From the NCBI RefSeq assembly GCF_020037125.1, contig NZ_JAIQDG010000012.1, forward strand, positions 186,001-250,000: a stretch of DNA of 64,000 nucleotides, written 5' to 3'. A program made the translations under genes and the position numbers. The DNA is from Myxococcus sp. RHSTA-1-4 (lineage in GTDB: Bacteria > Myxococcota > Myxococcia > Myxococcales > Myxococcaceae). The notes under the pieces were generated by a model, which was given only the letters and a program-made list of their open reading frames with translations, was not told where the DNA came from and ran no database searches. This document shows positions 7,441 through 16,263 of the stretch, in pieces (the stretch's first letter is position 1; each line of letters begins with the position of its first letter).

Positions 7441-9617
7441 CACCTGCCCTGTCAACACTCGCATGGCCCGCCGCCAGGCTGGGGGAGGCCCTCCAGCGGC
7501 TCGCCCATCACAGCGGGATGCCGGGCCGGCCCGTCTCGCGGATGCCCGTCCCCGACGCGCCGCTGCGCCGTGGCGAGCACCCCATCGGTCCCTGGATTGA
7601 GTCCGCCGCCACCTTCCTGGGCTTCGAGGCGGAGCCCATCGGGACGCGCTACGCGGAGCTGCCCCACCTGCTGCGCCGGGCCGGGCCGGCACTGGTGCGG
7701 CTGCCCGGAGAGGGCGAGCCGGAGGTGCTGGTGCTGCTGGGAGCGCGCCGGGGCCGGCTGCGCGTGCTGACGCCGCTCTCGCGAGTGGAATCCATTGAAT
7801 GGAAATCGCTGCACGGCGCGCTCTGCCAGGAGCTCGAGACGCCCCTGCGGCCCTCCGTGGACGCACTGCTCGAACAGGCCCAGGTCCCCGCCCGCCGCCG
7901 CGACCAGGTCCGGACGCTGCTCCTGGGCGAGCGGCTGGGCACGCTGTGGCTCGACGTGGGCTGGTTGCTGCGACTCCCGCCCGGACGGGCCTTCCGCACG
8001 CAGCTCCAGCAGGCCCGAATCCCCGGCCAGCTCGCGCTGCTCATCGCGGCTCACGTCACGCAGTACACGTTGGGCCTGCTGGCCTGGTGGCTCATCGGCA
8101 AGGGCCTGCTGATGGGCCGGGTGGACCGGGGCTGGCTCCTCGCCTGGGCGATGCTGCTGCTCACCCAGGTGCCGGTGCAGATGCTGGCGCAGTGGCTGTC
8201 CGCGCGGCTGAGCATCCGGGGCGGAGGTCTGCTGAAGCAACGCCTGCTCGCCGGAGCGCTGCGCATGGACGTGGAGCAGGTCCGCGGCCAGGGGGCGGGC
8301 CAGCTCCTGGGGCGTGTGCTCGAAGCCGAGGCGTTCGAGACGCTGGCGCTGAATGGCGGGCTGGCGGGGCTCCTCGCGCTGATTGAGCTGCTCTTCGCCG
8401 GGGTGGTGCTGGCGGTCGGAGCGGGTCCGGTGCCGGCCCTGCTGCTGCTCGGGTGGACCGCGCTCACCCTGGTGGGCGGCTGGCGCTGCATCCAGTCCCG
8501 CCAGCGCTGGAACGCCTCGCGTGTGAGCATGACCAACGACCTCATCGAGCGCATGGTGGGCCACCGCACCCGCCTGGCGCAGGAGTCCCGGGAGCGCTGG
8601 CACGAGGGTGAGGACGAGGCGCTCGAACACTACCAGCGCGTCTCGGAGCACCTGGACCGGCGCGAGGTGCTGCTCACCGGCCTGATGCCGCGAGGCTGGC
8701 TGCTGCTGGGCGTCCTCGGGCTGTCGCTCTCGCTCGCGCTCGGAAACGGCTCCCCGGTGGCGCTCGCGGTGGGCGTGGGCGGGGTGTTGCTGGCGTACCG
8801 CGCCTTCAGCCGGCTGGTGGTGGGCCTGTCCGCCCTCGCGGAGTCGGGCAGCGCCTGGAAGCAGCTCGCCGGGCTCTTCCACGCCGCGAGCCGGACGGAA
8901 GAGGCCGCCCTGCCGGTGCTGTCCGCTCCGCTGCCCGCCCGTGTCGAGGCACGGGAAGGAAACACCGTCCCCCTGCGCCCCGGCATGGCCTCACGCGCGG
9001 AGCCGGAGGTGCTGCTCGAAGCGCAGAACCTGGTCTTCCGCTACCAGGAGCGGGGCGAGCCCGTGCTGCGCGGCTGCGACCTGCGCGTCCACCGGGGCGA
9101 GCACCTCCTCCTCGAAGGGCCGTCCGGAGGAGGCAAGTCCACCCTGGGCGCGCTGCTGGCCGGACTGCGCCAGCCCCAGGCGGGCCTGCTGCTGCTGCAC
9201 GGGCTCGACCGGCGCACACTCGGGCCCGACCGCTGGAGGAACGGCGTCGTCGCCGCGCCCCAGTTCCATGAGAACCATGTGTTCTCCGGCACGCTCGCGT
9301 TCAACCTGCTGATGAGCCGCGAGTGGCCGCCGCGTCCGGAGGACCTCGAGCTGGCGACGGCCATCTGCCAGGAGCTGGGGCTGGGAGAGCTCCTGGAGCG
9401 GATGCCGGCCGGCATCATGCAAATCGTCGGAGAGACGGGCTGGCAGCTCTCGCACGGAGAGCGCAGCCGCCTCTTCATCGCCCGGGCGCTGATTCAACAG
9501 GCGGACCTCCTGGTGCTGGACGAGAGCTTCGCCGCGCTCGACCCCGAGACGCTGCGCCGCTGCTACCAGTGCGTCGCGGCCCGGGTCCCCAGCCTCCTGG
9601 TCATTGCCCATCCGTGA
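7437..9617 (+). CDS. ABC half-transporter with inactive C39-like N-terminal domain
   Basis: A 726-residue ABC permease-ATPase fusion. The first ~150 residues look like a C39 fold without the catalytic Cys ('WIESAATFLGFEAEPIG...YAELPHLLRRAGPALVRLPGEGEPEVLVLLG'). Such dead C39-like domains usually bind substrate rather than cut it. Several membrane helices follow (about 190-500). The ATPase has Walker A GPSGGGKST at 561-569 and a signature reading LSHGE, with His where Gly is usual, then LLVLDESFAALD. I infer either a heterodimer with the upstream C39 exporter or a second export/immunity step. Start ATG 7437 overlaps the previous stop (ATGA). The long insert between TMD and ATPase is not assigned. 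Confidence 0.85.
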   Translation: MTPALSTLAWPAARLGEALQRLAHHSGMPGRPVSRMPVPDAPLRRGEHPIGPWIESAATFLGFEAEPIGTRYAELPHLLRRAGPALVRLPGEGEPEVLVLLGARRGRLRVLTPLSRVESIEWKSLHGALCQELETPLRPSVDALLEQAQVPARRRDQVRTLLLGERLGTLWLDVGWLLRLPPGRAFRTQLQQARIPGQLALLIAAHVTQYTLGLLAWWLIGKGLLMGRVDRGWLLAWAMLLLTQVPVQMLAQWLSARLSIRGGGLLKQRLLAGALRMDVEQVRGQGAGQLLGRVLEAEAFETLALNGGLAGLLALIELLFAGVVLAVGAGPVPALLLLGWTALTLVGGWRCIQSRQRWNASRVSMTNDLIERMVGHRTRLAQESRERWHEGEDEALEHYQRVSEHLDRREVLLTGLMPRGWLLLGVLGLSLSLALGNGSPVALAVGVGGVLLAYRAFSRLVVGLSALAESGSAWKQLAGLFHAASRTEEAALPVLSAPLPARVEAREGNTVPLRPGMASRAEPEVLLEAQNLVFRYQERGEPVLRGCDLRVHRGEHLLLEGPSGGGKSTLGALLAGLRQPQAGLLLLHGLDRRTLGPDRWRNGVVAAPQFHENHVFSGTLAFNLLMSREWPPRPEDLELATAICQELGLGELLERMPAGIMQIVGETGWQLSHGERSRLFIARALIQQADLLVLDESFAALDPETLRRCYQCVAARVPSLLVIAHP

Positions 9618-9628
9618 GGAGCCACATC

Positions 9629-10825
9629 ATGTCCGACCTCGACCGCGTCATCTCCAGGCTGCTCGACCCCATCTCCCTGCCCACCTTCATGGAGGCGTAC
9701 TGGGAGAAGGAGCCGCTCCACCTCCAGCGCCACGCCCCCGGCCACTACTCCGGGTTGTTTGGATTGGACGAGGTCGAGCAGTACCTCTTCGCCGTCAAGC
9801 CGCGCGGAAACGAGCTGCGGCTGGTGGCCCGCGGAAAACCAGACATCGTCTTCCACGAGCATGAGGAGGCTCCGCCCCAGGTGGTGTACCAGGCCTTCCG
9901 CGAGGGCTACACCCTCAACCTCAATGGAGTGCACCGGCACTGGCCCGCGGTGCACGCGCTCGTGGATGCCGTGCAGCGCCGCTTCCGGTGCTACGCCAAT
10001 GGCAACGCATACATCACCGGCCCGGAATCGCAGGGCTTCGGCACCCACCATGACGGCCACGACGTCCTCGTGCTGCAGACGTCCGGCCGGAAGCGGTGGC
10101 GCCTGTACGCGGTGCAGGAGGAGCTGCCGCTCGAAGGCAGCAAGACGCCACCGCGTGGAGAGGCCCATGGCTGGGGAGCCCCCGTACGGGAACTCGAGCT
10201 GTCGGCGGGGGACCTGCTGTACCTGCCGAGGGGCGTTCCGCACTCGGCGGTGACCGGGGACTGCTGCTCCGTCCACCTGTCGATTGGGCTCCGGCCGGTG
10301 CTCATGGAGGCGGTGCTCTCCGCGCTCGTCCGCACCGTGGTCCAGCGGCATGTCCACTGGCGCCGCTCGGTGGCGCCCGCCGGCGCCCGAGGCGCGCGAC
10401 AGGCGCCCTCGCTCCAGGCCATCGCCGCGCGGCTGTCGGAGGACCTCGGCGCACTGGGCCCGCTCGAGCCGCTGCTGGAAAGCCTGGAGGAACAACTCCT
10501 GAAGCCGGACGAGGTGGTGGGCCTGGGGCCGGGGGGCTACCTGAGCTCCCTGGAGCACCTCGGCGCGCTGCGTCCGGACAGCGAGCTGGAATGCCGGCCG
10601 GGGCACTCCGGCGTGCTCACCCGGAGCGGTGACGAGGTGAGCCTGAGCTTCAACGGCGGCTCCCTGGTGGCGCCGGCCTTCTGCGAGCCCGCGCTGCGGT
10701 ACGTCCTGGAGCAATCCCGATTCCGGATTCGGGATTTGCCAGCGACGTTGACCGAGGAGGCCCGGGTGACCTTGTGCCGCCGCCTCGTCCAGGAGGGGCT
10801 GCTGCGGGCCACGCGAGCCGCATGA
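9629..10825 (+). CDS. JmjC / cupin_4 Fe(II) 2-oxoglutarate-type oxygenase
   Basis: A 398-residue protein of the ribosomal-oxygenase-like cupin_4/JmjC family. The iron site is visible: H140-x-D142 in 'FGTHHDGHDVLVLQ' and distal H205 in 'LPRGVPHS'. K155 in 'SGRKRW' sits where the 2-oxoglutarate Lys is found. The opening 'LDPISLPTFMEAYWEKEPLHLQR' is the usual family N-terminus, and a C-terminal winged-helix-like tail follows. Relatives (RoxA/YcfD, MINA/NO66) hydroxylate side chains in ribosomal proteins. In this setting the inferred substrate is the cluster peptide, with Arg, Asp or His in the core as candidates. It begins 11 nt after the ABC gene with GAGGAG as ribosome-binding site, so it is in the same operon. 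Confidence 0.85.
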   Translation: MSDLDRVISRLLDPISLPTFMEAYWEKEPLHLQRHAPGHYSGLFGLDEVEQYLFAVKPRGNELRLVARGKPDIVFHEHEEAPPQVVYQAFREGYTLNLNGVHRHWPAVHALVDAVQRRFRCYANGNAYITGPESQGFGTHHDGHDVLVLQTSGRKRWRLYAVQEELPLEGSKTPPRGEAHGWGAPVRELELSAGDLLYLPRGVPHSAVTGDCCSVHLSIGLRPVLMEAVLSALVRTVVQRHVHWRRSVAPAGARGARQAPSLQAIAARLSEDLGALGPLEPLLESLEEQLLKPDEVVGLGPGGYLSSLEHLGALRPDSELECRPGHSGVLTRSGDEVSLSFNGGSLVAPAFCEPALRYVLEQSRFRIRDLPATLTEEARVTLCRRLVQEGLLRATRAA

Positions 10826-10962
10826 AACAACCAGACCTCGAGGCTTTCTCCGTATGAATTTCGTGCGCGGCTCGCGGACGGGACCTGTCACGGCACAGGC
10901 CACGTCCACCCATCAGCCCGGGAGAGGTCGCGCGCGAACCCGTACACAACGAGGGAGGCAGC

Positions 10963-12156
10963 TTGAGGGAGCATCACGCCCAGGCACGGGTCCGCCCGTC
11001 GCCCGAGACATCGTGGCATTCCAAGGCCCGTGACCTCCGAGCGGAACCGCTGGACCGCCTCGACGCGGAGCGCGGGCGGGAGCTGGTGAAACAAGCACTC
11101 CTCCCCGCGACGCGCACCGACGGCGCCCTGGTGGAGGAGATATGGCGGCTCTTCATCGACTCGGGCTACTTCGAACTGGCCGGCAGGTCGGTGGCGTGGT
11201 TCGAGTCACGGCGCGCGAGCTTCATCGAGCTGGGGCGGCGAGCCCCGGAGCTGTCCCGGCTCCTGTGCCAGGCCGCGTGGACGTCCGAGCGGGGCGTGGA
11301 AGCGACCTTCTCCGTCATGAAGCCGTACCGCTCCCTGTGGCTGACTCACCAGCTCGCCAAACGTCAGGGCGGCTCCCGGTTCGAGCGCGTGCCGGGGCAG
11401 ATGCTGCGGGACCTCTACACGTGCATGGTGGCGCACGCCCAGGGCGACCCCGGCTTCCGGTGGCTGGCGGCCTACATCGAATCGACGGTGCCCTTCATCC
11501 ACCGCGCGCACGTCGGCTTCGTCGAGCGGATGGCCGGCACGGGCCGCGTGCTCCTGCGTCCGCTGAGGATGCTCGACGTCACCTGCGACGCGCCGAGCGG
11601 CCAGGACGCGCGGGGGCTGGAGGTCGGTCCCGCGACGGCCGGTGAGCGGGCCCTGCTCGCGGAGGAGATTTCCCGCACCCGCCCCGCCTGCTACGTCGAG
11701 GCCCTGGACCTGGGCCCCGAGGCCCTGGACCTGGAGGAGGCGGCCCGGCCGTGGCGTGCCGCGGGGCTGGAGCGCGAGCGGCACGTGGTGGTGGCGCGCC
11801 GCGGGAGGACACCCGTGGCGGCGGCGGTGCTGGAGGTGGGGCCGCTGGGAACGAACCCCTTCCGCCTGCTGGATTCCGCGCGCCTGTTCCCACTCTCCGC
11901 CGGAGGGCGCGAAGCCTATCCGGCGCTGCTGGACGCCGCGCGCCGCTGGTACGCCCGCCGGGGCCGCGACGGCTTCGTCTTCCTGAGCGAGGAGGACGGT
12001 GACGCCGAGGCGGCCCGCCTGCGGGACGAGGCCCCGGAGGCGAAGCCGTACCTGTGGGTCATCCCCTCCGACCTCGCCCCCGGGTTCCTGGAGCACATCC
12101 ACGAGCAGACGGTGAGCCGTCTGCCCACCGCCAACACCGAGAAGGAGCCGTCATGA
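10963..12156 (+). CDS. Unrecognised 397-aa cluster protein
   Basis: I do not recognise this protein. It is 397 residues, soluble, with no signal peptide or membrane segment. The N-terminal half is mainly helical with many Trp/Arg/Glu residues ('EIWRLFIDSGYFELAGRSVAWFESRR', 'FSVMKPYRSLWLTHQLAKRQGG'). The C-terminal half (about 215-390) alternates beta and alpha ('ERHVVVARRGRTPVAAAVLEVGPLGTNPFRLL...AYPALLDAARRWYARRGRDGFVFL'), which could be a GNAT-like acyltransferase fold; that is only an impression. The start is TTG 10963 with a strong GAGGGAGG at 10951-10958. It follows the JmjC gene after 137 nt and overlaps the HDO gene by 4 nt, so it belongs to the cluster and may act with the HDO enzyme. 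Confidence 0.75.
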   Translation: MREHHAQARVRPSPETSWHSKARDLRAEPLDRLDAERGRELVKQALLPATRTDGALVEEIWRLFIDSGYFELAGRSVAWFESRRASFIELGRRAPELSRLLCQAAWTSERGVEATFSVMKPYRSLWLTHQLAKRQGGSRFERVPGQMLRDLYTCMVAHAQGDPGFRWLAAYIESTVPFIHRAHVGFVERMAGTGRVLLRPLRMLDVTCDAPSGQDARGLEVGPATAGERALLAEEISRTRPACYVEALDLGPEALDLEEAARPWRAAGLERERHVVVARRGRTPVAAAVLEVGPLGTNPFRLLDSARLFPLSAGGREAYPALLDAARRWYARRGRDGFVFLSEEDGDAEAARLRDEAPEAKPYLWVIPSDLAPGFLEHIHEQTVSRLPTANTEKEPS

Positions 12157-12896
12157 GCCTGATGAAGACGCAGTACCTGCCGCACGCCCTGGAGACCCGC
12201 GCACGCCTCGACACGGAGCCCGTGGTGCGCACGCTGCTGGCGCCGGACATCTCTCCGGCCCTGCTGGAGCGCTTCCTCATCGAGTGGTCCGCGCGAGGGG
12301 CGTACATGACGGAGCCGGTGGAGGGCTGGATTCGCGGCGCGGGCGAGCGCTGCATCGCGCTGGGGCAGGCGAGGCTCGGCCGGGCGCTCATCACCCACGC
12401 GAGGCACGAGGCCGGCCACCACCTGATGACCATCGAGGACGCGCGGGTGCTGGTGCACCGGTGGAATGCGCGCTACGCGCAGCAGCTCGACGCGGACGCC
12501 CTGGTGGCCCAGGCGCCCACGGAGGCCATGCGCCAGTACCGGCAGGTGCATGACGAGGCCATCCACGGCGACCTGCCGCTCGGCCAGGCCGCCATCGAGT
12601 ACGAGGTCGGCTACCTGGCGGTGGTGCTGGTGCCCCGCATCCTGGCGCAGGTGAAGAAGGTGCTCGGCCAGCAGACGCTGGACCAGCTCTCCTTCCTCAA
12701 CGAGCACGCCGCCGTGGACGTGGGCCATACGGCGCTGAACGAGCGGATGATGGAGGAGGTGCTCGTCACCCGTCCCGAGGTGGCCCCCCGCCTGGCGGCG
12801 TTCGGCTCGCGCGGGCTGGACTGCTACCTGCGCTTCCTCGCGGACTGCCTGAGCGCGTCCCAGGGCACGTGGCGCCTGCTCGGCGTGGCCGCCTGA
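12153..12896 (+). CDS. Haem-oxygenase-like diiron (HDO) enzyme, iron-containing redox family
   Basis: A 247-residue all-helical protein of the 'iron-containing redox enzyme' (Haem_oxygenas_2, PqqC/TenA-like) type. Ligand motifs seen: H85-E86-x-x-H89-H90 in 'ARHEAGHHLM', E149/E151 in 'AIEYEVGY', and H185-x3-D189-x2-H192 in 'NEHAAVDVGHTALNE'. The last is the typical HxxxDxxH helix of HDO proteins such as UndA, CADD or BesC, which activate O2 at a labile diiron site. It overlaps the 397-aa gene (ATGA) and closes the core cluster, making a third iron-oxygenase fold in one operon. The substrate is unknown; the peptide, or a residue on it, is the inferred target. The start ATG 12153 is fixed by the overlap. 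Confidence 0.82.
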   Translation: MSLMKTQYLPHALETRARLDTEPVVRTLLAPDISPALLERFLIEWSARGAYMTEPVEGWIRGAGERCIALGQARLGRALITHARHEAGHHLMTIEDARVLVHRWNARYAQQLDADALVAQAPTEAMRQYRQVHDEAIHGDLPLGQAAIEYEVGYLAVVLVPRILAQVKKVLGQQTLDQLSFLNEHAAVDVGHTALNERMMEEVLVTRPEVAPRLAAFGSRGLDCYLRFLADCLSASQGTWRLLGVAA

Positions 12897-12988
12897 AGTT
12901 CACGGAGGCTGGGCCTGGCGAGTCAGTACGGCATAGGCTCGCCGGGCGCCGTCCGGTTCGAGCCGCCTCAACCAGGAGCCTCCGAAGC

Positions 12989-14998
12989 ATGTCGCGCCAC
13001 CAGCCCCCGAAGCCTCCCCGCAACCTCCTGGTCCTCATGGTGGACCAGATGCGCTTCCCCCGCTTCCCCTACGGCCCGGAGTGGGGCTTCGCCGAGCCCC
13101 TCAAGGAGCTGCTCGGCTTTCAGCCCCTGCGCGAGGACAACCCCTATGCCTCGCGGTTCCCCGGCTTCGTGAAGCTGCGGCGCAACGGCGTCGTGCTGCG
13201 CAACCACACCATCGCCACGTCGGCCTGCATCCCCAGCCGCGCCGCACTGATGACGGGCCAGTACGGCACGCGGACGGGCGTCACCCAGACGGACGGCGTC
13301 TTCAAGAGCGGAGACGCCGCCGCCTTCCCCTGGCTTCGGCCCGACGGCATCCCCACGCTGGGCCACTGGTTCCGGGCCGCCGGCTTCCGCACCCACTACT
13401 TCGGCAAGTGGCACGTCTCGAACCCGCCGGAGCACTCGCTGGCGCGCTACGGCTTCGAGGACTGGGAGTTGAGCTACCCCGAGCCGCACGGCTCCAGCCC
13501 CAACAACCTGGCCTTCTACCGGGACCACGGCTTCGCCGACCTCGCCTGCACCTTCCTGCGCCGCAAGGCGCTGGCCCTCGAGGTCGACCGGGTCCAGTCC
13601 AACGCCACCGCGAGGGCGCCCCTCCAGCAGCCCCCGCCCTCCGAGCAGGCCCCGTGGATGGCGGTGGTGTCCTTCGCCAACCCCCACGACATCGCCACCT
13701 ACCCGGCCCTGCCGCGCACCCTCGACCCGGACGCCCCCAAGGTGGGCCCGCTGCCCATCCCCGCGAAGGGCACGCTGTCCACGCCGCCGTCGGGAGGCAC
13801 CTTCCGCTTCCCGCTCAACCCCGGCGGCCTGGACGCCACGTGCGCCCGGCCGCCGCCTCCCGCCGCGCAGGCGCTCGGCCCCGACAAGCCGGCGTGCCAG
13901 CGGGACTACGCCTACAAGGTGGGGCTCGCGCTCGCGTCGAGGACGGGAATGGGCGCGCTCAAGCAGCTGCAGGCCGCGGGCAAGCAGCCCGACAACCCCG
14001 AGGCCGCCGCGCTTGCGTTCACCCTCGCCTCCAACATCCCCTTCCAGCTCTCGGTGGACCCGGAGGCCTCGGTCGCCGCCTTCGTCCAGTACTACGCCTG
14101 GCTGCACCAGGTCGTGGACCAGCACATCAACCGCGTGCTGAACACGCTCGAGGAGGTGGGGCTGCACGAGGACACCCTGGTCGTCTTCATGTCCGACCAC
14201 GGCGAGTACGGCGGCGCCCACGGGATGATGATTGAGAAGTGGCACGCGGCCTACCAGGAGGCGCTGCACGTGCCGGTGGTGTTCCGCCACCCGTCTCTCA
14301 ACTCGGACCCGGCGCCCCGGCAGGTCGATGCGCTCACCAGCCACGTGGACCTGGCGCCGACGCTCCTGGGGCTCATGGGCGTCCAGGGGGAGACGCTGGA
14401 CAAGGCCCGCGAGGAGCTGCGCCTGCACCGCGTCGTCCCCCCGTTCGTGGGCGCCGACCTGGGCCCGGTGGTGAAGGGCGAGACGCAGGTCGTGCGCGAG
14501 CCGGATGGCTCGGAGCGCGAGGGCGTGCTCTTCGCCACGGACGATGAAATCACCGAGCCGCTGCCGGCGGATGGAGACCCGCACTCCGTCCAGGACGTGG
14601 AGAACTACGCCTTCTACTGCAAGGTGGTGGACCTGCTGCGCACCGGTGAGCGCGGCGCGCTGCCCGCGTCCGTGCCGGTGCCCCACGTCCCCGAGCTGGC
14701 GCCGGGCCCGGTGCGCCAGCCGAACCACGTGCGCTGCGTGCGCAGCGGCACCTGGAAGCTGTCGCGCTACTTCGACCCGAGCGGCGTCGAGTCCGACCAG
14801 TGGGAGCTGTACGACCTGGAGACGGACCCGCTGGAGGCCCACAACCTGCTCGCCGTGAATGGCCCCTTCCCCGAGCCGGCGCCAACGGTGCCGGCCTCGC
14901 GCAGGGACGCCGTCGCACAGAAGGCCACGGCGCTTGGCGCCCTGCTCGCGCGCTACGAACGGGAGAAGCTGGCGCCCTGGCCGTCACGCCACGGGTGA
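12989..14998 (+). CDS. Type I sulfatase (formylglycine sulfatase family)
   Basis: A 669-residue alkaline-phosphatase-fold sulfatase. The formylglycine motif C80-I-P-S-R84 is present ('TSACIPSRAALMTGQYGTRTG'). Metal ligands are seen in 'LMVDQMRFPRF' near the N-terminus and 'FMSDHGEYGG' in the second half, and 'HYFGKWHVS' supplies the usual Lys/His pair. It hydrolyses sulfate esters after Cys is converted to formylglycine by a partner not seen here. There is no signal peptide, so it is cytoplasmic or exported another way. It starts 92 nt after the HDO gene with AGGAG, so read-through from the peptide cluster is possible but not shown. Its stop codon lies in the first unit of a 62-bp tandem repeat. 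Confidence 0.88.
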   Translation: MSRHQPPKPPRNLLVLMVDQMRFPRFPYGPEWGFAEPLKELLGFQPLREDNPYASRFPGFVKLRRNGVVLRNHTIATSACIPSRAALMTGQYGTRTGVTQTDGVFKSGDAAAFPWLRPDGIPTLGHWFRAAGFRTHYFGKWHVSNPPEHSLARYGFEDWELSYPEPHGSSPNNLAFYRDHGFADLACTFLRRKALALEVDRVQSNATARAPLQQPPPSEQAPWMAVVSFANPHDIATYPALPRTLDPDAPKVGPLPIPAKGTLSTPPSGGTFRFPLNPGGLDATCARPPPPAAQALGPDKPACQRDYAYKVGLALASRTGMGALKQLQAAGKQPDNPEAAALAFTLASNIPFQLSVDPEASVAAFVQYYAWLHQVVDQHINRVLNTLEEVGLHEDTLVVFMSDHGEYGGAHGMMIEKWHAAYQEALHVPVVFRHPSLNSDPAPRQVDALTSHVDLAPTLLGLMGVQGETLDKAREELRLHRVVPPFVGADLGPVVKGETQVVREPDGSEREGVLFATDDEITEPLPADGDPHSVQDVENYAFYCKVVDLLRTGERGALPASVPVPHVPELAPGPVRQPNHVRCVRSGTWKLSRYFDPSGVESDQWELYDLETDPLEAHNLLAVNGPFPEPAPTVPASRRDAVAQKATALGALLARYEREKLAPWPSRHG

Positions 14999-15130
14999 GG
15001 TGACGGCCCGCGCGCTACGAACGGGAGAAGCTGGCGCCCTGGCCGTCACGCCACGGGTGAGGTGACGGCCCGCGCGCGACGAGCGGGAGAAGCGGGCGCC
15101 CTGCCCTGCCCGTCACGCCATGGGTGAAGT
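14951..15130 (+). repeat. 62-bp tandem repeat, about three units
   Basis: The unit starting CGCTACGAACGGGAGAAGCT at 14951 is repeated exactly at 15013 and again, with many changes, at 15075, giving a period of 62 bp. The first unit encodes the last residues and stop of the sulfatase (ARYEREKLAPWPSRHG). The second and third units are non-coding duplicates of the gene's 3' end. The period is not a multiple of three, so extra units change only the untranslated tail. Confidence 0.9.
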
Positions 15131-15157
15131 GTCCACCCGCTCCCCGCCGTGCGCCTT

Positions 15158-15180
15158 CTCCCCGGGCGCGGCCCGGGGAG
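15158..15180. terminator. GC-rich hairpin between converging genes
   Basis: A perfect 10-bp inverted repeat, CTCCCCGGGC / GCCCGGGGAG with a GCG loop, lies between the sulfatase (plus) and the MBL gene (minus). A second smaller GC hairpin (CCCCGCC/GGCGGGG) follows. There is no T-run, so it is at best a bidirectional terminator of the GC-hairpin kind. Confidence 0.5.
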
Positions 15181-15212
15181 CCCCGCCGGGCGGGGAGGAG
15201 ACACGGCCCACG

Positions 15213-16109
15213 TCAGGCGCGAGGCAGCGGGATGCCCGCCTCGTCCGTGGGGCCGAAGATGTTGACGGGCATGTGCAGGTAGCGATTGCCGTTGGCGTGG
15301 GGCCGGGGCAGGCGGCCGGCATCCACGTTCACCTGCACGCTGGGCAGCAGCAGCCGCGGCGCCTTCAGCGTGGCGTCGCGCGTGGTGCGGAAGCGCACGT
15401 ACTCCTCCTTCGAGGTGGAGGCCTTGAGCTGCGAGTTGCCCTGCTTCGAGGCGCCGATGGTCGTCTCGAAGCGCAGGGGACGGCCCTCGGGCTGGTAGTC
15501 ATGGCCCACGAAGACGCGCGTGGCGTCCGGCAGCGAGTACAGCCGGTCGTGCACCGAGTGGTACAGGTCCGTCGCGCTGCCCCGGGGGAAGTCGCACCGG
15601 CCAGTGCCGGAGTCCTCCATGAAGAGCGCGTCCCCGGTGAAGACCGCATCACCGATGAGGTAGCTGACGCAGGCGGGGGTATGGCCCGGCGTGGCGATGA
15701 CGCGGATGCGCAGGGCTCCGGCCTGGAACTCCTCCCCGTCGGCCAGCAGCCGGTCGAACTGGCTCCCGTCGGTGGGGACGTCCGCCGGAAGGTCGAAGAG
15801 CGCCTGGAAGGTGGCCTGTACCTCCCGGATGCGCTCACCGATGGCCACCGGCGCACCAAAGCGGCGCTTGAGGAACTGGGAGCCGGACAGATGGTCGGCG
15901 TGGGCGTGCGTCTCCAGCACATAGCGGAGCTTCAGCCGCTCGCGCTCCAGGAAGGCGGCCACCGCCTCGACCGACCCGGTGGACGTCTGTGAAGAGGCCG
16001 GGTCGTAGTCCAGCACCGGGTCGATGACCACCGCGTCGCCAGTGGCCGGCTCATACACCACGTAAGTCAGGGTAAAGGTCTGCGGGTCGAAGAAATGCTG
16101 GATGCGCAT
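15213..16109 (-). CDS. MBL-fold metallo-hydrolase, persulfide dioxygenase (ETHE1)-like
   Basis: This 298-residue metallo-beta-lactamase-fold protein has the metal motif T-H-A-H-A-D-H ('[13 protein letters not shown]'), a second His in '[25 protein letters not shown]', and a distal 'FVGHDYQP'. The opening '[32 protein letters not shown]' and '[28 protein letters not shown]' match ETHE1/persulfide-dioxygenase-like proteins, which oxidise glutathione persulfide at a mononuclear Fe(II) site. Bacterial relatives vary in function, so the substrate is not certain. The start ATG 16109 has GAAGGAGCC upstream. It is divergently arranged with the 16264 gene (154 bp between starts). Confidence 0.8.
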   Translation of the reverse strand: MRIQHFFDPQTFTLTYVVYEPATGDAVVIDPVLDYDPASSQTSTGSVEAVAAFLERERLKLRYVLETHAHADHLSGSQFLKRRFGAPVAIGERIREVQATFQALFDLPADVPTDGSQFDRLLADGEEFQAGALRIRVIATPGHTPACVSYLIGDAVFTGDALFMEDSGTGRCDFPRGSATDLYHSVHDRLYSLPDATRVFVGHDYQPEGRPLRFETTIGASKQGNSQLKASTSKEEYVRFRTTRDATLKAPRLLLPSVQVNVDAGRLPRPHANGNRYLHMPVNIFGPTDEAGIPLPRA

Positions 16110-16263
16110 GGGGTGGCTCCTTCGTGGAAGGCCTGTGCAACGTAGGAGTCGGGACCGCGGAAAAAGGATTCACCCGGCCGCTCTCCGACGGGCAATTCCC
16201 GAGCAGAACACAAGGGCACTCCGTCATTGAACGACGAAACCGGCGCCTGTACATGCTGGCCGG

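Noticed and set aside
3835-7866. A 1343-codon open frame on the minus strand
   Set aside because: It is antisense to HlyD and the C39 exporter, rich in Arg/Ala/Pro with no domain, and arises because high-GC third positions remove stop codons.
12989-14998. Sulfatase as a core member of the peptide cluster
   Set aside because: It follows with a 92-nt gap and its own ribosome-binding site, and the family is common elsewhere; membership cannot be shown from one window.
14951-15130. CRISPR array
   Set aside because: The repeat units are 62 bp, contiguous, and have no spacers; it is a tandem duplication of the gene end.
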